A DNA stretch of 64,000 bases from Ferruginibacter sp. (GCA_019638525.1 JAHBTO010000003.1:124001-188000), one strand, 5' to 3'; counted from the first letter of the stretch, positions 52,291 to 62,633 are shown. Translations and numbers: made by a program. Notes: a model not told the origin generated them from the sequence alone.

Positions 52291-53430
52291 ATGGCAGCAC
52301 TACAATTTGATTTACAACATACCGATAAGGCAAGTAAAGCAAGAGCAGGAAAAATATTAACCGATCATGGAGAAATTCTTACACCTATTTTTATGCCGGT
52401 AGGCACTGTAGGAAGTGTAAAAGCTGTTACACAACAGCAATTAAGTACAGAGGTTAATGCTCAAATCATCCTGGGTAATACATACCATTTATACCTGCGC
52501 CCCGGGTTAGAGGTTTTGGAACAAGCAGGAGGCCTTCATCAATTTAATGGTTGGAATAAACCGATATTAACCGACAGTGGCGGCTACCAGGTTTTTTCCC
52601 TGGCCGGAAACCGAAAACTTACAGAAGAGGGCGCTGTATTTCAAAGCCATATTGATGGCGGTAAACATTTATTTAGCCCCGAAAAAGTTATGGACATACA
52701 GCGAATCATTGGCGGCGATATTGTAATGGCTTTTGATGAATGTCCACCTTATCCAAGTGATTATGAATACGCAAAAAAAAGTATGGAGCTTACGCATCGC
52801 TGGTTAAACAGATGTTTTAACAGGTTTCAAAATACACCCGATAAATATGGATACACACAAAATTTATTTCCCATTGTACAGGGCAGCACATACAAAGATT
52901 TACGCAGGGCTTCGGCAGAATTTGTAGCAGATAAAAATGCCCCCGGTAATGCAATCGGTGGGCTTAGTGTTGGCGAGCCAACCGGCATGATGTATGAATT
53001 TACCGAACTGTGTTGCGATATTTTACCTGTACATAAACCCCGTTATTTGATGGGAGTTGGTACGCCTTGGAATATTCTTGAATCAATTGCTTTAGGGGTT
53101 GATATGTTTGATTGTGTGATGCCTACCCGTAACGGTAGAAATGCCATGTTGTTTACCAGCAAGGGGATTATTAATATTGATAACAAGAAATGGGAAAAAG
53201 ATTTTTCGGTAATAGATGACGGTATTGATTGTGTAATGAGCAATTACTATAGTAAAGCTTACCTGCGGCATTTAATGAAGTCGAAAGAATTTTTAGCTTT
53301 AACCATTGCAAGTGTACATAACTTATCATTTTATTTATGGTTGGTAGGGCAGGCAAGGACACATATTATTGCCGGCGATTTTAAATGCTGGAAAGATGAA
53401 ATGGTTATTAAATTACAGCAAAAGTTGTAA
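52291..53430 (+). CDS. tgt: queuine/preQ1 tRNA-guanine transglycosylase
   Basis: A 379-residue enzyme that swaps guanine-34 of GUN-anticodon tRNAs for preQ1. The catalytic Asp95 (ILTDSGGYQV) and Asp274 (DMFDCVMPTRNGRN) and the GGLSVGEP base-binding loop are intact. In the C-terminal zinc site, only the second cysteine (Cys314) and His343 (ASVHNL) remain. The first and third positions are Ile312 and Ser317. Some Bacteroidota homologues appear to share this loss. It is monocistronic. Confidence 0.95.
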   Translation: MAALQFDLQHTDKASKARAGKILTDHGEILTPIFMPVGTVGSVKAVTQQQLSTEVNAQIILGNTYHLYLRPGLEVLEQAGGLHQFNGWNKPILTDSGGYQVFSLAGNRKLTEEGAVFQSHIDGGKHLFSPEKVMDIQRIIGGDIVMAFDECPPYPSDYEYAKKSMELTHRWLNRCFNRFQNTPDKYGYTQNLFPIVQGSTYKDLRRASAEFVADKNAPGNAIGGLSVGEPTGMMYEFTELCCDILPVHKPRYLMGVGTPWNILESIALGVDMFDCVMPTRNGRNAMLFTSKGIINIDNKKWEKDFSVIDDGIDCVMSNYYSKAYLRHLMKSKEFLALTIASVHNLSFYLWLVGQARTHIIAGDFKCWKDEMVIKLQQKL

Positions 53431-53537
53431 CCGATTTACAAACGATTAACAAAAAAATTTACTGGCGGCACAATAATTGAAAAAAACGGTTTTGTTTTTT
53501 TATAATTATCTTTAAAATCAAACAAAAACAGATTGTA

Positions 53538-54260
53538 ATGAAGAAAAAATTTTTCAGCAGCCTGGTTATTTTATTTTTACCGCTATTGGCAATTTGCCAA
53601 ACCGGAAATATGCAGGATGCAAACATTCCCAAAGATGCCCCTGTTGATGTATTTATGACGGATTTTAAAGGAAGGATACTGCCACATGAAATTGTAATTT
53701 TTCGTAGTAATTTAAATGGAAGGGAATACCAGGGCTTAACTGATACCACGGGCCGTTTTTCTATACGGCTACCAGCCGGTGATAAATACGAAATATTTAT
53801 CCTGGGCTTTAAAGATTCTACAAGTTATATTGTGTTAGATATTCCGGCTACAACAGGTAAGGCATATTATAAAGACCCATTTAAAGTAGATATACAATTT
53901 ATGCCTTCTAAAAGTTTTATCCTGGAGGATTGTAATTTTGAAACAGGCAAGGCCGACCTTGAAGAAGATTCTTACGCTGTACTGGATGAACTGGTAGCAT
54001 TTCTTAACAGGAAAGAAGATGTAAAAATTGAGCTTGGCGGACATACAGATAATGTAGGATCTGCAAAGAGCAATATGATACTTTCTGAAGCAAGAGCTAA
54101 TACTGTAAGAAATTATTTAATTGCCAAAGGTATTGACCCCAACCGGGTAACCGCTAAAGGTTATGGATTAACCAAACCTATTGATACCAATAAAACAGAA
54201 GAGGGAAGGGCAACAAACCGGAGAACCGAGGTTACAATTTTAGAAAATGATACTAATTAA
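53538..54260 (+). CDS. OmpA-family envelope protein with Ig/carboxypeptidase-like N-domain
   Basis: A 240-residue exported protein. The signal peptide ends LLAIC|Q; a Cys at 19 might instead indicate lipidation, though it sits directly before Gln. A beta-sandwich-like domain (about 35-110; VFMTDFKGRILPHEIVIFRS, TDTTGRFSIRLPAGDKYEI) precedes a canonical OmpA-like peptidoglycan-binding domain (about 130-240). That domain contains GGHTDNVGSAKSNMILSEARANTVRNYLIAKGI and RATNRRTEV with the usual Asp/Arg contacts. It probably anchors a surface structure to the cell wall. Confidence 0.9.
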   Translation: MKKKFFSSLVILFLPLLAICQTGNMQDANIPKDAPVDVFMTDFKGRILPHEIVIFRSNLNGREYQGLTDTTGRFSIRLPAGDKYEIFILGFKDSTSYIVLDIPATTGKAYYKDPFKVDIQFMPSKSFILEDCNFETGKADLEEDSYAVLDELVAFLNRKEDVKIELGGHTDNVGSAKSNMILSEARANTVRNYLIAKGIDPNRVTAKGYGLTKPIDTNKTEEGRATNRRTEVTILENDTN

Positions 54261-54344
54261 AAGATAAAACAATTTCGATTATTAAAAATTGAACATTCAG
54301 CATTACAGGATTTGATTAAGTTTTTCTTAAATGAATCAACATAA

Positions 54345-54384
54345 AAAAACACCCTCTAAAATTTTTAGAGGGTGTTTTTATTTT
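54345..54384. terminator. strong bidirectional terminator between the OmpA and rpsA genes
   Basis: A 16-bp perfect stem (54345-54360 / 54364-54379) with a 3-base loop, A-rich on the left and T-rich on the right. Its centre is ACCCTCTAAA/TTTAGAGGGT. It serves both converging genes. Confidence 0.92.
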
Positions 54385-54399
54385 TATGAACAAAATTGT

Positions 54400-56382
54400 T
54401 TATTCTGCTTTAGGTGCTGCGGCTGCATCATCAGCTGCATCGCTATCAAGCTTAGCTTTTATATCTGCCAAAGCGCTTATATCGCCCAGGGTAGATTTTT
54501 CTACCTTGCTTTGAAGATTTTTTACAGCTTTTTTGGTTTGTTCAAATTCTGCCTTTTTCTCTTTCATCACAGCCTGTTTCTCTTCTTCAATTGCTTGTTC
54601 CCAAAGGCGGGCATGGCTTAATACAATCCGCTTATCGTTACGGTCAAATTCAATTACCATAAAATTTGCAGTTTCATCAATACCAACCGATTTACCGTCT
54701 TCCTTAGCTAAATGCCTTGCGGGTGCAAAACCTTCTAACCCATAAGGTAATTGTACAATGGCACCTTTATCATCTTTTTTAACTACGGTACCTTCATGTA
54801 CACTTCCTACAGGGAATGTTGTTTCCAAAGTGTTCCATGGATCTTCTTCAATTTGTTTATGACCCAACTGCAATTTGCGGCTTTCTTTATCAATGTTCAT
54901 AATCACCACTTCAATCTCGTTGCCCACTTTTGTATATTCATTGGGGTTATTAAAACGCTTCAACCAGCTTAGGTCGCTTACATGAATCATACCGCCAATG
55001 CCGGTTGTAAGTTCTACAAACACTCCGTAAGGAGTAATGTTTTTTACAATACCGGTATGTTTACTTCCTTCGGGGAAGGTAGCCTCAATATTGCTCCATG
55101 GGTCTTCAGTCATCTGCTTAATAGAAAGGCTCATCTTACGGGTTTCCTTATCAAGGGTTACCACTTTGGCTTCATACTCATCGTTTAATGTAAAGAATTC
55201 TTTAGCATTAATAGGTGTATTGGCCCAGGTAATTTCACTTACGTGAACAAGGCCTTCTACTCCCGGCATAATTTCAAGAAAAGCGCCATAGTCTTCAATA
55301 TTTACCACTTTACCTTTTACAATTTCACCTTCTTTCAGGTTTTCTGTTAGTGTATCCCAAGGATGTGGTGTTAGTTGTTTTAAACCAAGGCTGATACGTT
55401 TTTTGTCATCATCAAAATCTAATACCACTACGTTTAGTTTCTGGTCCATCTTTAATACTTCAGTTGGATGGTTAATACGTCCCCATGAAATATCGGTGAT
55501 GTATAATAAACCGTCTAAGCCACCAAGGTCAAGGAAGGCACCAAAGTCGGTAATGTTTTTTATTGTTCCTTCAAGCACCTGTCCTTTTTCCAGTTTACCC
55601 ATAATTTCGGCCCTTTGAGCTTCAATATCACTTTCAATAAGTGCTTTGTGAGATACAACTGCATTCTTGATAGCTTCGTTTATCTTAACCACTTTAAACT
55701 CCATGGTTTTTCCAACAAACTGATCGTAATCTGTTACGGGCTTCACATCAATTTGAGAACCCGGTAAGAATGTTTCCATACCAAATACATCCACTATTAA
55801 GCCACCTTTTGTTTTGCTGGTAACCAAACCGGTAACAATTTCGCCGGTTTTGTGTACTTCCACAATTTTTTCCCAGGCCCTTGTAGTGCGTGCACTTTTA
55901 CGACTCAGGTGTAAGTTGCCCATCCTGTCTTCTTTTTCTACAACCATTACTTCCACAACATCTCCAACTTTTACACCACCTGGCACATCCCTGAATTCGT
56001 TTAAGGATATAAGTCCATCACTTTTAAAACCAATATTAACTACTGCATCGGTTTTAGTTAAAGATTCAATGGTAGCCATAATCATCTCACCATCGTTAAT
56101 TTGTTTGAAGGTGTTGTCGTAAACTGTATTATACTTTGCTGTTTCATCAGCCGAGTAACTGGTTACATTACGTTTGTCAACACTCCAGTCAAAATCATCA
56201 TGAGCGGTTACAACCTTTTCTTCAACCTTTGCATTTTCAACTACAAGTTCTGTAACCGGGTTTGTTTCATTTGTTTCCATAATTTTTTCAGGCACATTTG
56301 GTGTCGCAGCAGGTTCGCCGGTATTACCCGAAGAGCCTTCTTGTGCATCTGCGTTTAAGTGTTTAATAATATTGATTAACAT
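54400..56382 (-). CDS. rpsA: 30S ribosomal protein S1
   Basis: A 660-residue RNA-binding protein with six S1 repeats from about residue 95 to 600. Repeats carry GGLIVDVFGMETFLPGS, FGAFLDLGGLDGLLYITDISW, YGAFLEIMPGVEGLVHVSEITW and YGVFVELTTGIGGMIHVSDLSW. S1 brings mRNA to the 30S subunit, which matters here because this phylum rarely uses Shine-Dalgarno sequences. An acidic N-terminal extension (about 80 residues) and a Lys/Asp/Ala-rich tail are present. ATG 56382 is used; a start at Met35 (56280) is possible. A hairpin lies just upstream. Confidence 0.95.
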   Translation of the reverse strand: MLINIIKHLNADAQEGSSGNTGEPAATPNVPEKIMETNETNPVTELVVENAKVEEKVVTAHDDFDWSVDKRNVTSYSADETAKYNTVYDNTFKQINDGEMIMATIESLTKTDAVVNIGFKSDGLISLNEFRDVPGGVKVGDVVEVMVVEKEDRMGNLHLSRKSARTTRAWEKIVEVHKTGEIVTGLVTSKTKGGLIVDVFGMETFLPGSQIDVKPVTDYDQFVGKTMEFKVVKINEAIKNAVVSHKALIESDIEAQRAEIMGKLEKGQVLEGTIKNITDFGAFLDLGGLDGLLYITDISWGRINHPTEVLKMDQKLNVVVLDFDDDKKRISLGLKQLTPHPWDTLTENLKEGEIVKGKVVNIEDYGAFLEIMPGVEGLVHVSEITWANTPINAKEFFTLNDEYEAKVVTLDKETRKMSLSIKQMTEDPWSNIEATFPEGSKHTGIVKNITPYGVFVELTTGIGGMIHVSDLSWLKRFNNPNEYTKVGNEIEVVIMNIDKESRKLQLGHKQIEEDPWNTLETTFPVGSVHEGTVVKKDDKGAIVQLPYGLEGFAPARHLAKEDGKSVGIDETANFMVIEFDRNDKRIVLSHARLWEQAIEEEKQAVMKEKKAEFEQTKKAVKNLQSKVEKSTLGDISALADIKAKLDSDAADDAAAAPKAE

Positions 56383-56388
56383 AAAATA

Positions 56389-56420
56389 TCCCGTGGTTTT
56401 TTAACGGGAGGGCAAAGGTA
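56389..56420 (-). promoter_or_regulatory. rpsA leader: -7 box and 5' hairpin
   Basis: On the minus strand TACCTTTG (56413-56420) is an exact -7 box. Just downstream TCCCGT (56404-56409 on plus as ACGGGA) pairs with 56389-56394, forming a 6-bp GC-rich hairpin that ends 6 bases before the rpsA ATG. It could be an autoregulatory structure. No -33 box is clear. Confidence 0.5.
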
Positions 56421-56561
56421 GTAAATTAGGGTTGATTTTTACTATTAAATTTGAATGATTTTGACTTAATATCTAATACAGGAATGGTTTTTATCTGATT
56501 TTCAAATTTTAAAGCATAATTTATTTCATTTTGTATTTGAATAGTAATTGTTGATATAAAA

Positions 56562-56590
56562 AAATCCCCCGGCTTTAGGCCGGGGGATTT
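56562..56590 (-). terminator. rho-independent terminator after the giant P-domain gene
   Basis: A 12-bp GC-rich perfect stem (56562-56573 / 56579-56590) with a 5-base loop. On the minus strand it is followed by a T tract, 22 bases after the stop of the surface-protein gene. Confidence 0.92.
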
Positions 56591-56611
56591 AATATTAGTA
56601 AGTGATTGTTA

Positions 56612-59600
56612 TTATTGAATCACCACTCTACACATGGTTAAACGGTTACCGTTGCGGTCACCAATTTCAACCCAGTAGAGGCCTTTTCCATACTTACGCA
56701 TGTCAACATCCATCCTGTCGTATGGCCTTCCAATATTGTAAACCTGTGTAAGTACACGGTCGCCTTTGGCATCGTACACTGTCAATGTTCTTGGCAGTAC
56801 GTTGTTGGCAACGCTGTAGTACCTAACCTGGAACTGGCCACTGGTTGGGTTTGGATAGATATAACATTTACCACTTACAGAATCAAGGATAGATACAATG
56901 TTTGATGAACTTGTACATCCGTTTACATCTGTTACGGTTAGTTGATAATCTCCCAATCCATCCACATCAACAGTTAAGCTAGGTGTAGAACCACCCACAG
57001 TTGCACCATTTCTTGTCCATACATAACCACCTGCTGCAACAGCATTAGGAGTTACGGTAGAGGTGATAGTAGTGGTTAAGCCCGGCAACAACCTTGTATA
57101 AGGGTTGGCAGCTATAACAACTACCGGTAATGGATTCACTGTTAATGAAGCTACAAATGATGTTGCTTCTTTACAAGGTGCTGCTCCTGTAATAATAACA
57201 CGGTATAAATAACCACTCATAGTTACCGGTGGAGCAGTAATGGTTAAGGTAGCAGTTGTTGTACCACTATAAACACCACCATCGTTGATGTCATTGAAAG
57301 TATTACCGTTATCGGTACTTTCCTGCCATTGATAACTGAATGGACCTGTACCGGCAGCTTTAACTGTAAAGGTAGCCACCTTATCGGTACAAATGGTTTG
57401 ATTTTCAGGTTGTGTTGTTACAGTTGTTGGGTCGTTAACTGTTACCACCACTTTACGAGCAGGCGAGGTACATGTACCTGCAGCAGTACCGCTGAAAGTG
57501 ATACTTCCATTGAAGTTTCTTGGGTTGTTAACAGGAGTACCCGGCGCATTAGGACCGCCCCATCCTACATTACCACCTGTAATGATATCGCAACCACCAT
57601 TTGAGTAGGTTACAATACCAGAGCCATTGGTGTAGGCAGGATAAGTAGCACCAGTCATATCCAGAGCAATACCGTAAGTAGCACCCGGAGGAATAACAAG
57701 TGTTAAACCGCTTATTAATGGATTTAGTGTACCTGCTGTTACAGTTACATTAGAAGCAGTACCAAACTGGTTCCATCCGTTAGCAGTGCTTATTGGGCCA
57801 GGGTTACCTGCAATAGGAGTAGTGCTGTAGAACACTCTTGCAGTAACAGTTCCGGATCCCCATGTATTACTTGAAATACTGCTGAATGTTACCGGTATAG
57901 CATTATTGTTTCTCACATTAAATGCTACCAGGTAGTTACCGTTGCCACCTGCCATTGGTGTGGTAGGTGTTGCATTGGCAGTTATCAGGTTATTAACTGT
58001 TGCATAATAATTGTACACGCCGCTTGGTGTTGGCTTAGTATAAACAGTATCCTGTGGATTACCAGCATACGGGCTTGTTGCATTAGCATCGTTGTACAAG
58101 CCTGCAATCGGAGTCCAGGTTGTTGCTGTTGATGGTACACCTTCTACGTAGGTGATATCAATAGACCAGTTGGTTAAAGTTCCCTGGTCTGGTGCACCTG
58201 CATCATACATGGCAATTGTCCAGTTACCGTTTGGTGTGCTGTACAGGTCATTCCAGCTTTGCGTGGTTGGTACATAGCCATTAGGTCCACCTTGTAAGTT
58301 AAAGCCAAAGGCTGTGAATGTTGCACCTACAGCATCGGCCTTAAAGGTACCGGTAAATGGCCCTGTACCACTTGATAATGGTGTTGTGCCTGCTGAACTG
58401 ATAACTGTGTTCACAAAGTTAGCGCCCGGGTTATTGGTTGCTGACAGCAACGCATCCAGGTTAAATACCTGTCCATTAGGTGCTTTAAGTACAGCTATCA
58501 CATCACCCACATAAGCATGGGTGATATTGAGTTTAACATCAACCCTTGAAATAGTAGCTCCCGAAGGAATACCAGATACAGGTATGGTAGAAGCACCGGC
58601 ACCTGCTGGTGGATTAGGGAATGTACCCTCCGGTATTGCTACACTTATAGTACCCGAGCTAAAGGAAACCTTGGTAGTTGATGAAGATGCACTGGTTAAC
58701 CTTACAGCACTATCACCTAAGCACATAGTAACTGAAGCCGGTGTTACTGTTGGTGCAGGTGGTGTGTAGTTTACCAAAGCAGTAGCTGTATTGGTACATC
58801 CTGTAGCTTCATTAGTAGCTGTTACTGTGTAAACAGTTTGTGCTGCTGGTGCAGCATATACTTGTGAAGTGTTTGTACCAGTATATGGAATTGTTGCTAA
58901 AGAATCGATGAATAATCCCTGTAATGGAGACCATACATAAGAAAGTACTGGTCCGCCACCACCTCCAGGTATTGTGTAATCAATGGTAATTGCCCATGAT
59001 GCCAATGTGCCTAAATCACCAGGCCCACCATCAGCCATAGCTAATGTCCAGGCTCCATTTGCAGATGGTCCATTGGTATATAAATCACCAAAGCCAGAAG
59101 CATTAGAAACATAACCTGCAGGGTTTTGAACAGTAGGTCCTGCTACTACAGTGTTAATAGCATCAGCTTTCCATGCAGTACTACTGTTATAAATATAAGG
59201 TGCTGCAGCTACTGTACTCCATGCCACAGTACCGGTTTGACTAACCTTAGCACCATACCAACCCCAGGTAGGTACACCTGATGAAGAACCGGTGAACAAG
59301 CCACTACCATACTTATACAAGTTTAATATTTGGCCATTAGGAGCTTTTAAATTAAAGATCATATCACCAGGATATGTATGCGACATATTTAATGTTACAG
59401 TAACATTGGTGATAGTAGCATTAGCCGGTACACCGGAAATGTTTAAAGTATTGTTTACACCATTTGCAGTATTATCAGGTACTGCCAGGTTAATTGTTCC
59501 TGAGCTGGCTGTAGCTGAACCCGGAACAGGTGGAGGAGCAGAGCCAACACTTAACAATGTACCATAAACACCAGCAACACCACCGCAAGATACAGGCGGA

Positions 59601-62600
59601 GTAATGGCTACAACAGGTAATGCATTAACTGTTAAAGTTGCACCTGTTGAATTAACTGATGGAGGACAACTTCCACCAATTACTGCACGGTATTTATAAT
59701 CATTCATAGATAAGGTAACACCTGTAAGTGTTAATGTAGCTGTTGTTGCACCACCATATATACCACCATTAGTGATATTGTTATAAGTAGTACCACCATC
59801 GGTGCTTTCCTGCCATTGATATGTTACACCCTGGCCTGATGCTCCAACAGTAAATGAAGCATTAGCGCCTACGCATGCAACTGCATCTGTTGGATTAGCA
59901 GTAACAGCAGGCCTTTGATAAACAACTACTGTTTTGGCAGCAGAAGTTTGACAACCACCCGGAGCTGTACCAACAACTGTGTATGTTGTAGTTACCATTG
60001 GAGAGGCTGCTACAGGGCTTCCGGTAGTAGAACTTAATCCTGCAGCAGGAGTCCATACAAATGTCCATCCAACTGGAGGTGCGCCTGTTGTAACTGAAGT
60101 ACCATAAACTGAGAATATATTATTACGGTTAACTCCACCACCTACATTACAGCCGGTAGATCCATATCCCCATCCGGTACAAGGTGTTCCAAATCCACCA
60201 CCTGGGTTTTGCCATGCATATTCGTTACCAATATTTGTAGTTCCGGTATTGCCCCAGAACCATTGGCCGCCAGTAGCAAAACTCATATTAACCTGAACAG
60301 AAACCCAATAAGTACCTGCCGTTAATATTATGTTTGATGGTAGGTTTATTACATAGTTACCTCCAGTTCTTGTAAAGGTTGTAATATTTGGTAAGCTGGC
60401 AACAACAGCACCAGGTAGGTTACTACCCGAATTTGCATAAACAAAAACGTTTATTGATGTAGGATTACCTGTACCAATACCATCTGCAGTTACACGGCTA
60501 ATAGTCCATGTAGTATTTGCAGGAACTGTAAAGTCATCAGCACTTTGGCAGTTGAAAGCAGTATTTGCAGGTTCAAACACCTGAGAAGGTGAACCATTAC
60601 CTGCTGTACCTGTTTGTTGATATAATGTACCTGGTCCAGTAGCTCCACCTGCACTATATACCGTTAGCAATGTAGGGTCGCCTGCACAAAGTGGGCCATC
60701 AGGATCTGCAGTAATTACTATAGGTGTAACTGGTGAAGCAGATACAGTAACAGTAGGAGTTCCGCTGTTTCCGGTACCGGCACATCCTGCAGAACTTGTT
60801 ACAGAAACCAGGTTATATGTGGTAGTAACTGTAGGTGTAATGGGTATATAGTCGCCACTGTTATAGTTAGTTATTGTTCGAGGATAACCGGGAGTTGCCG
60901 GTGTTGCATTTATTACAACTGTATAAGGTGCACCGGTTCCAGTAATATCAACTTTTAAATTTGCAGTTGAGCCTAAACATACTGTACTTGGCACCTGGCT
61001 TAAAACAGCCGCAGTAGAAGCTCCATTAATATTTACTGTTGCGGTACCACTGTTATTAGTTCCAACACAACCATCAAAACCGGTTACTGATACTAAAGTA
61101 TAGGTAGTAGGAACAGTTGGAGAAACAGGTATGTTGGCTCCATTATTGTAGTTATTAACTGTTGTATTACCACCTGGGTTTGCATTGTATACAACAGTAT
61201 AAGGGCCAACACCACCGGTAATGTTAACAGCTAAATTAGCAGTAGCACCGGCACAAATTGATGGTGAACCAGAACCTACATACTCTACATCATCTATACC
61301 TATATAGTTTGAGTTGTTACCTAACAAACCGGCATCTTCAACAAAATACCTGAAAGCCATCCTACCTGAAACACCTCCAGATGGAACACCAGAAACTGTA
61401 ACAGTAAATTTAGTCCAAACTTCGGGATACCCAGTTGTTGAATAAGTAGGGTTAATATCCAATAATAAAGTTGAGAAATCTCCTGTTGATGTTGCTGTTG
61501 AACCTACGTTGGTACTTGCACCACTTGTACTCATCCTAACTTGTAACCTGTCGGGGAAGGCTCCGCCGCCGGTTGGTACACGGGTATAGAATGAGAACTG
61601 ATCGCCATTGTTTAAATTAATAACCGGAGAGAACATCCAGTTACTGATAGTTCCGTTCGTTCCAGTATTATTAAAGTTTGCAGCTGCAAATCCAGCGCCG
61701 CTGTGAGGAGTAAACACGCCGGATCCTCCTTGAAACCATGATGTTGCACCTAAAGGACTACTGTTATTCTGAGTTGGCCATCCTGCAGTAGGAATGGTGC
61801 CATTAAATCCTTCGGTAAACAAAATATTGTTTGCACGCAATACAGATGCTGTTATTGGTGTACATGCAGGAGGTGTAGTTAAAATGTAATCAATTTGAAA
61901 AGGCATATCCTGCGGATTTGCACCATCTACTAATGGATTAGTCCAGGTGTTTGCAGTTAATTCATGTTGCATTGCATTATTACCAGGCTGTGTAGTTGTA
62001 CCTACAACTGTACTTGATGGTGAAAAATTGCTTAAACCTCCATTGCCAAGCATCCACTCAATCCAATAATGGCCTGGGCCAAGAGATTTTGTGACGTTAG
62101 CTTCTACTTTCCAAATTTTCCTGTTAGTAGCAGGAGATGCATTAAAAATACGATACATTAATGCATCTGAAGAAGCAGAAAAAATATTGGTTGTAAAATC
62201 ACCAAATATTGGAGTTGGTGATCCGGTAGATGGGTTTGTATTGTAAATCTTAAGCCGTACATCATTAAATGGTGATGTAGTTCCATTGTACCCGGTTGAG
62301 TACGCATAGAATGTTATTTTTGTAATATCCCATCCTTGTCCGGCAGGCACAATGAAATCATCGGCCAGCGAAAAATTGGCAGCAATATTGGCGCCAAACC
62401 CGGCCGAATTATTACCTGCCTGAACTTCACTCCAGGTATAACCTGTAGGTGCTGTAGCTCCCCCGGTTGCTGTTGTCCCAGTGCTCAAATTACCATTTAT
62501 GTATGGTTGGGCATTTATTTTACCGCTTATTGTGGCCAGCAAAATAATAAAGGGTAACATCGTCCGAAAAAACAGCTTCATTTTGAGTAGTGTAGTTGTC

Positions 62601-62608
62601 TTTTGCAT
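56612..62608 (-). CDS. 1,998-residue T9SS-sorted surface protein with two P-domains
   Basis: A very large exported protein with signal peptide at 1-34 (cleavage ...GKINA|Q). A choice-of-anchor domain (about 35-250) and a MAM/cleaved-adhesin-like jelly roll (about 255-445) come first. Several Ig-like units with repeats such as YTVVYNANPGG and TTYTLVSVT follow. There are two proprotein-convertase P-domain-like modules (about 1030-1210 and 1310-1490; HTYPGDMIFNLKAPNGQ and HAYVGDVIAVLKAPNGQ). More Ig-like domains follow, and a C-terminal T9SS type-A sorting domain starts with YPNPTSGQFQV near 1913. It should be secreted by T9SS and fixed on the surface. It is probably an adhesin; no catalytic domain was recognised. 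Confidence 0.88.
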   Translation of the reverse strand: MQKTTTLLKMKLFFRTMLPFIILLATISGKINAQPYINGNLSTGTTATGGATAPTGYTWSEVQAGNNSAGFGANIAANFSLADDFIVPAGQGWDITKITFYAYSTGYNGTTSPFNDVRLKIYNTNPSTGSPTPIFGDFTTNIFSASSDALMYRIFNASPATNRKIWKVEANVTKSLGPGHYWIEWMLGNGGLSNFSPSSTVVGTTTQPGNNAMQHELTANTWTNPLVDGANPQDMPFQIDYILTTPPACTPITASVLRANNILFTEGFNGTIPTAGWPTQNNSSPLGATSWFQGGSGVFTPHSGAGFAAANFNNTGTNGTISNWMFSPVINLNNGDQFSFYTRVPTGGGAFPDRLQVRMSTSGASTNVGSTATSTGDFSTLLLDINPTYSTTGYPEVWTKFTVTVSGVPSGGVSGRMAFRYFVEDAGLLGNNSNYIGIDDVEYVGSGSPSICAGATANLAVNITGGVGPYTVVYNANPGGNTTVNNYNNGANIPVSPTVPTTYTLVSVTGFDGCVGTNNSGTATVNINGASTAAVLSQVPSTVCLGSTANLKVDITGTGAPYTVVINATPATPGYPRTITNYNSGDYIPITPTVTTTYNLVSVTSSAGCAGTGNSGTPTVTVSASPVTPIVITADPDGPLCAGDPTLLTVYSAGGATGPGTLYQQTGTAGNGSPSQVFEPANTAFNCQSADDFTVPANTTWTISRVTADGIGTGNPTSINVFVYANSGSNLPGAVVASLPNITTFTRTGGNYVINLPSNIILTAGTYWVSVQVNMSFATGGQWFWGNTGTTNIGNEYAWQNPGGGFGTPCTGWGYGSTGCNVGGGVNRNNIFSVYGTSVTTGAPPVGWTFVWTPAAGLSSTTGSPVAASPMVTTTYTVVGTAPGGCQTSAAKTVVVYQRPAVTANPTDAVACVGANASFTVGASGQGVTYQWQESTDGGTTYNNITNGGIYGGATTATLTLTGVTLSMNDYKYRAVIGGSCPPSVNSTGATLTVNALPVVAITPPVSCGGVAGVYGTLLSVGSAPPPVPGSATASSGTINLAVPDNTANGVNNTLNISGVPANATITNVTVTLNMSHTYPGDMIFNLKAPNGQILNLYKYGSGLFTGSSSGVPTWGWYGAKVSQTGTVAWSTVAAAPYIYNSSTAWKADAINTVVAGPTVQNPAGYVSNASGFGDLYTNGPSANGAWTLAMADGGPGDLGTLASWAITIDYTIPGGGGGPVLSYVWSPLQGLFIDSLATIPYTGTNTSQVYAAPAAQTVYTVTATNEATGCTNTATALVNYTPPAPTVTPASVTMCLGDSAVRLTSASSSTTKVSFSSGTISVAIPEGTFPNPPAGAGASTIPVSGIPSGATISRVDVKLNITHAYVGDVIAVLKAPNGQVFNLDALLSATNNPGANFVNTVISSAGTTPLSSGTGPFTGTFKADAVGATFTAFGFNLQGGPNGYVPTTQSWNDLYSTPNGNWTIAMYDAGAPDQGTLTNWSIDITYVEGVPSTATTWTPIAGLYNDANATSPYAGNPQDTVYTKPTPSGVYNYYATVNNLITANATPTTPMAGGNGNYLVAFNVRNNNAIPVTFSSISSNTWGSGTVTARVFYSTTPIAGNPGPISTANGWNQFGTASNVTVTAGTLNPLISGLTLVIPPGATYGIALDMTGATYPAYTNGSGIVTYSNGGCDIITGGNVGWGGPNAPGTPVNNPRNFNGSITFSGTAAGTCTSPARKVVVTVNDPTTVTTQPENQTICTDKVATFTVKAAGTGPFSYQWQESTDNGNTFNDINDGGVYSGTTTATLTITAPPVTMSGYLYRVIITGAAPCKEATSFVASLTVNPLPVVVIAANPYTRLLPGLTTTITSTVTPNAVAAGGYVWTRNGATVGGSTPSLTVDVDGLGDYQLTVTDVNGCTSSSNIVSILDSVSGKCYIYPNPTSGQFQVRYYSVANNVLPRTLTVYDAKGDRVLTQVYNIGRPYDRMDVDMRKYGKGLYWVEIGDRNGNRLTMCRVVIQ

Positions 62609-62633
62609 GTTAATTGTTTGATGTTAATAAAGA

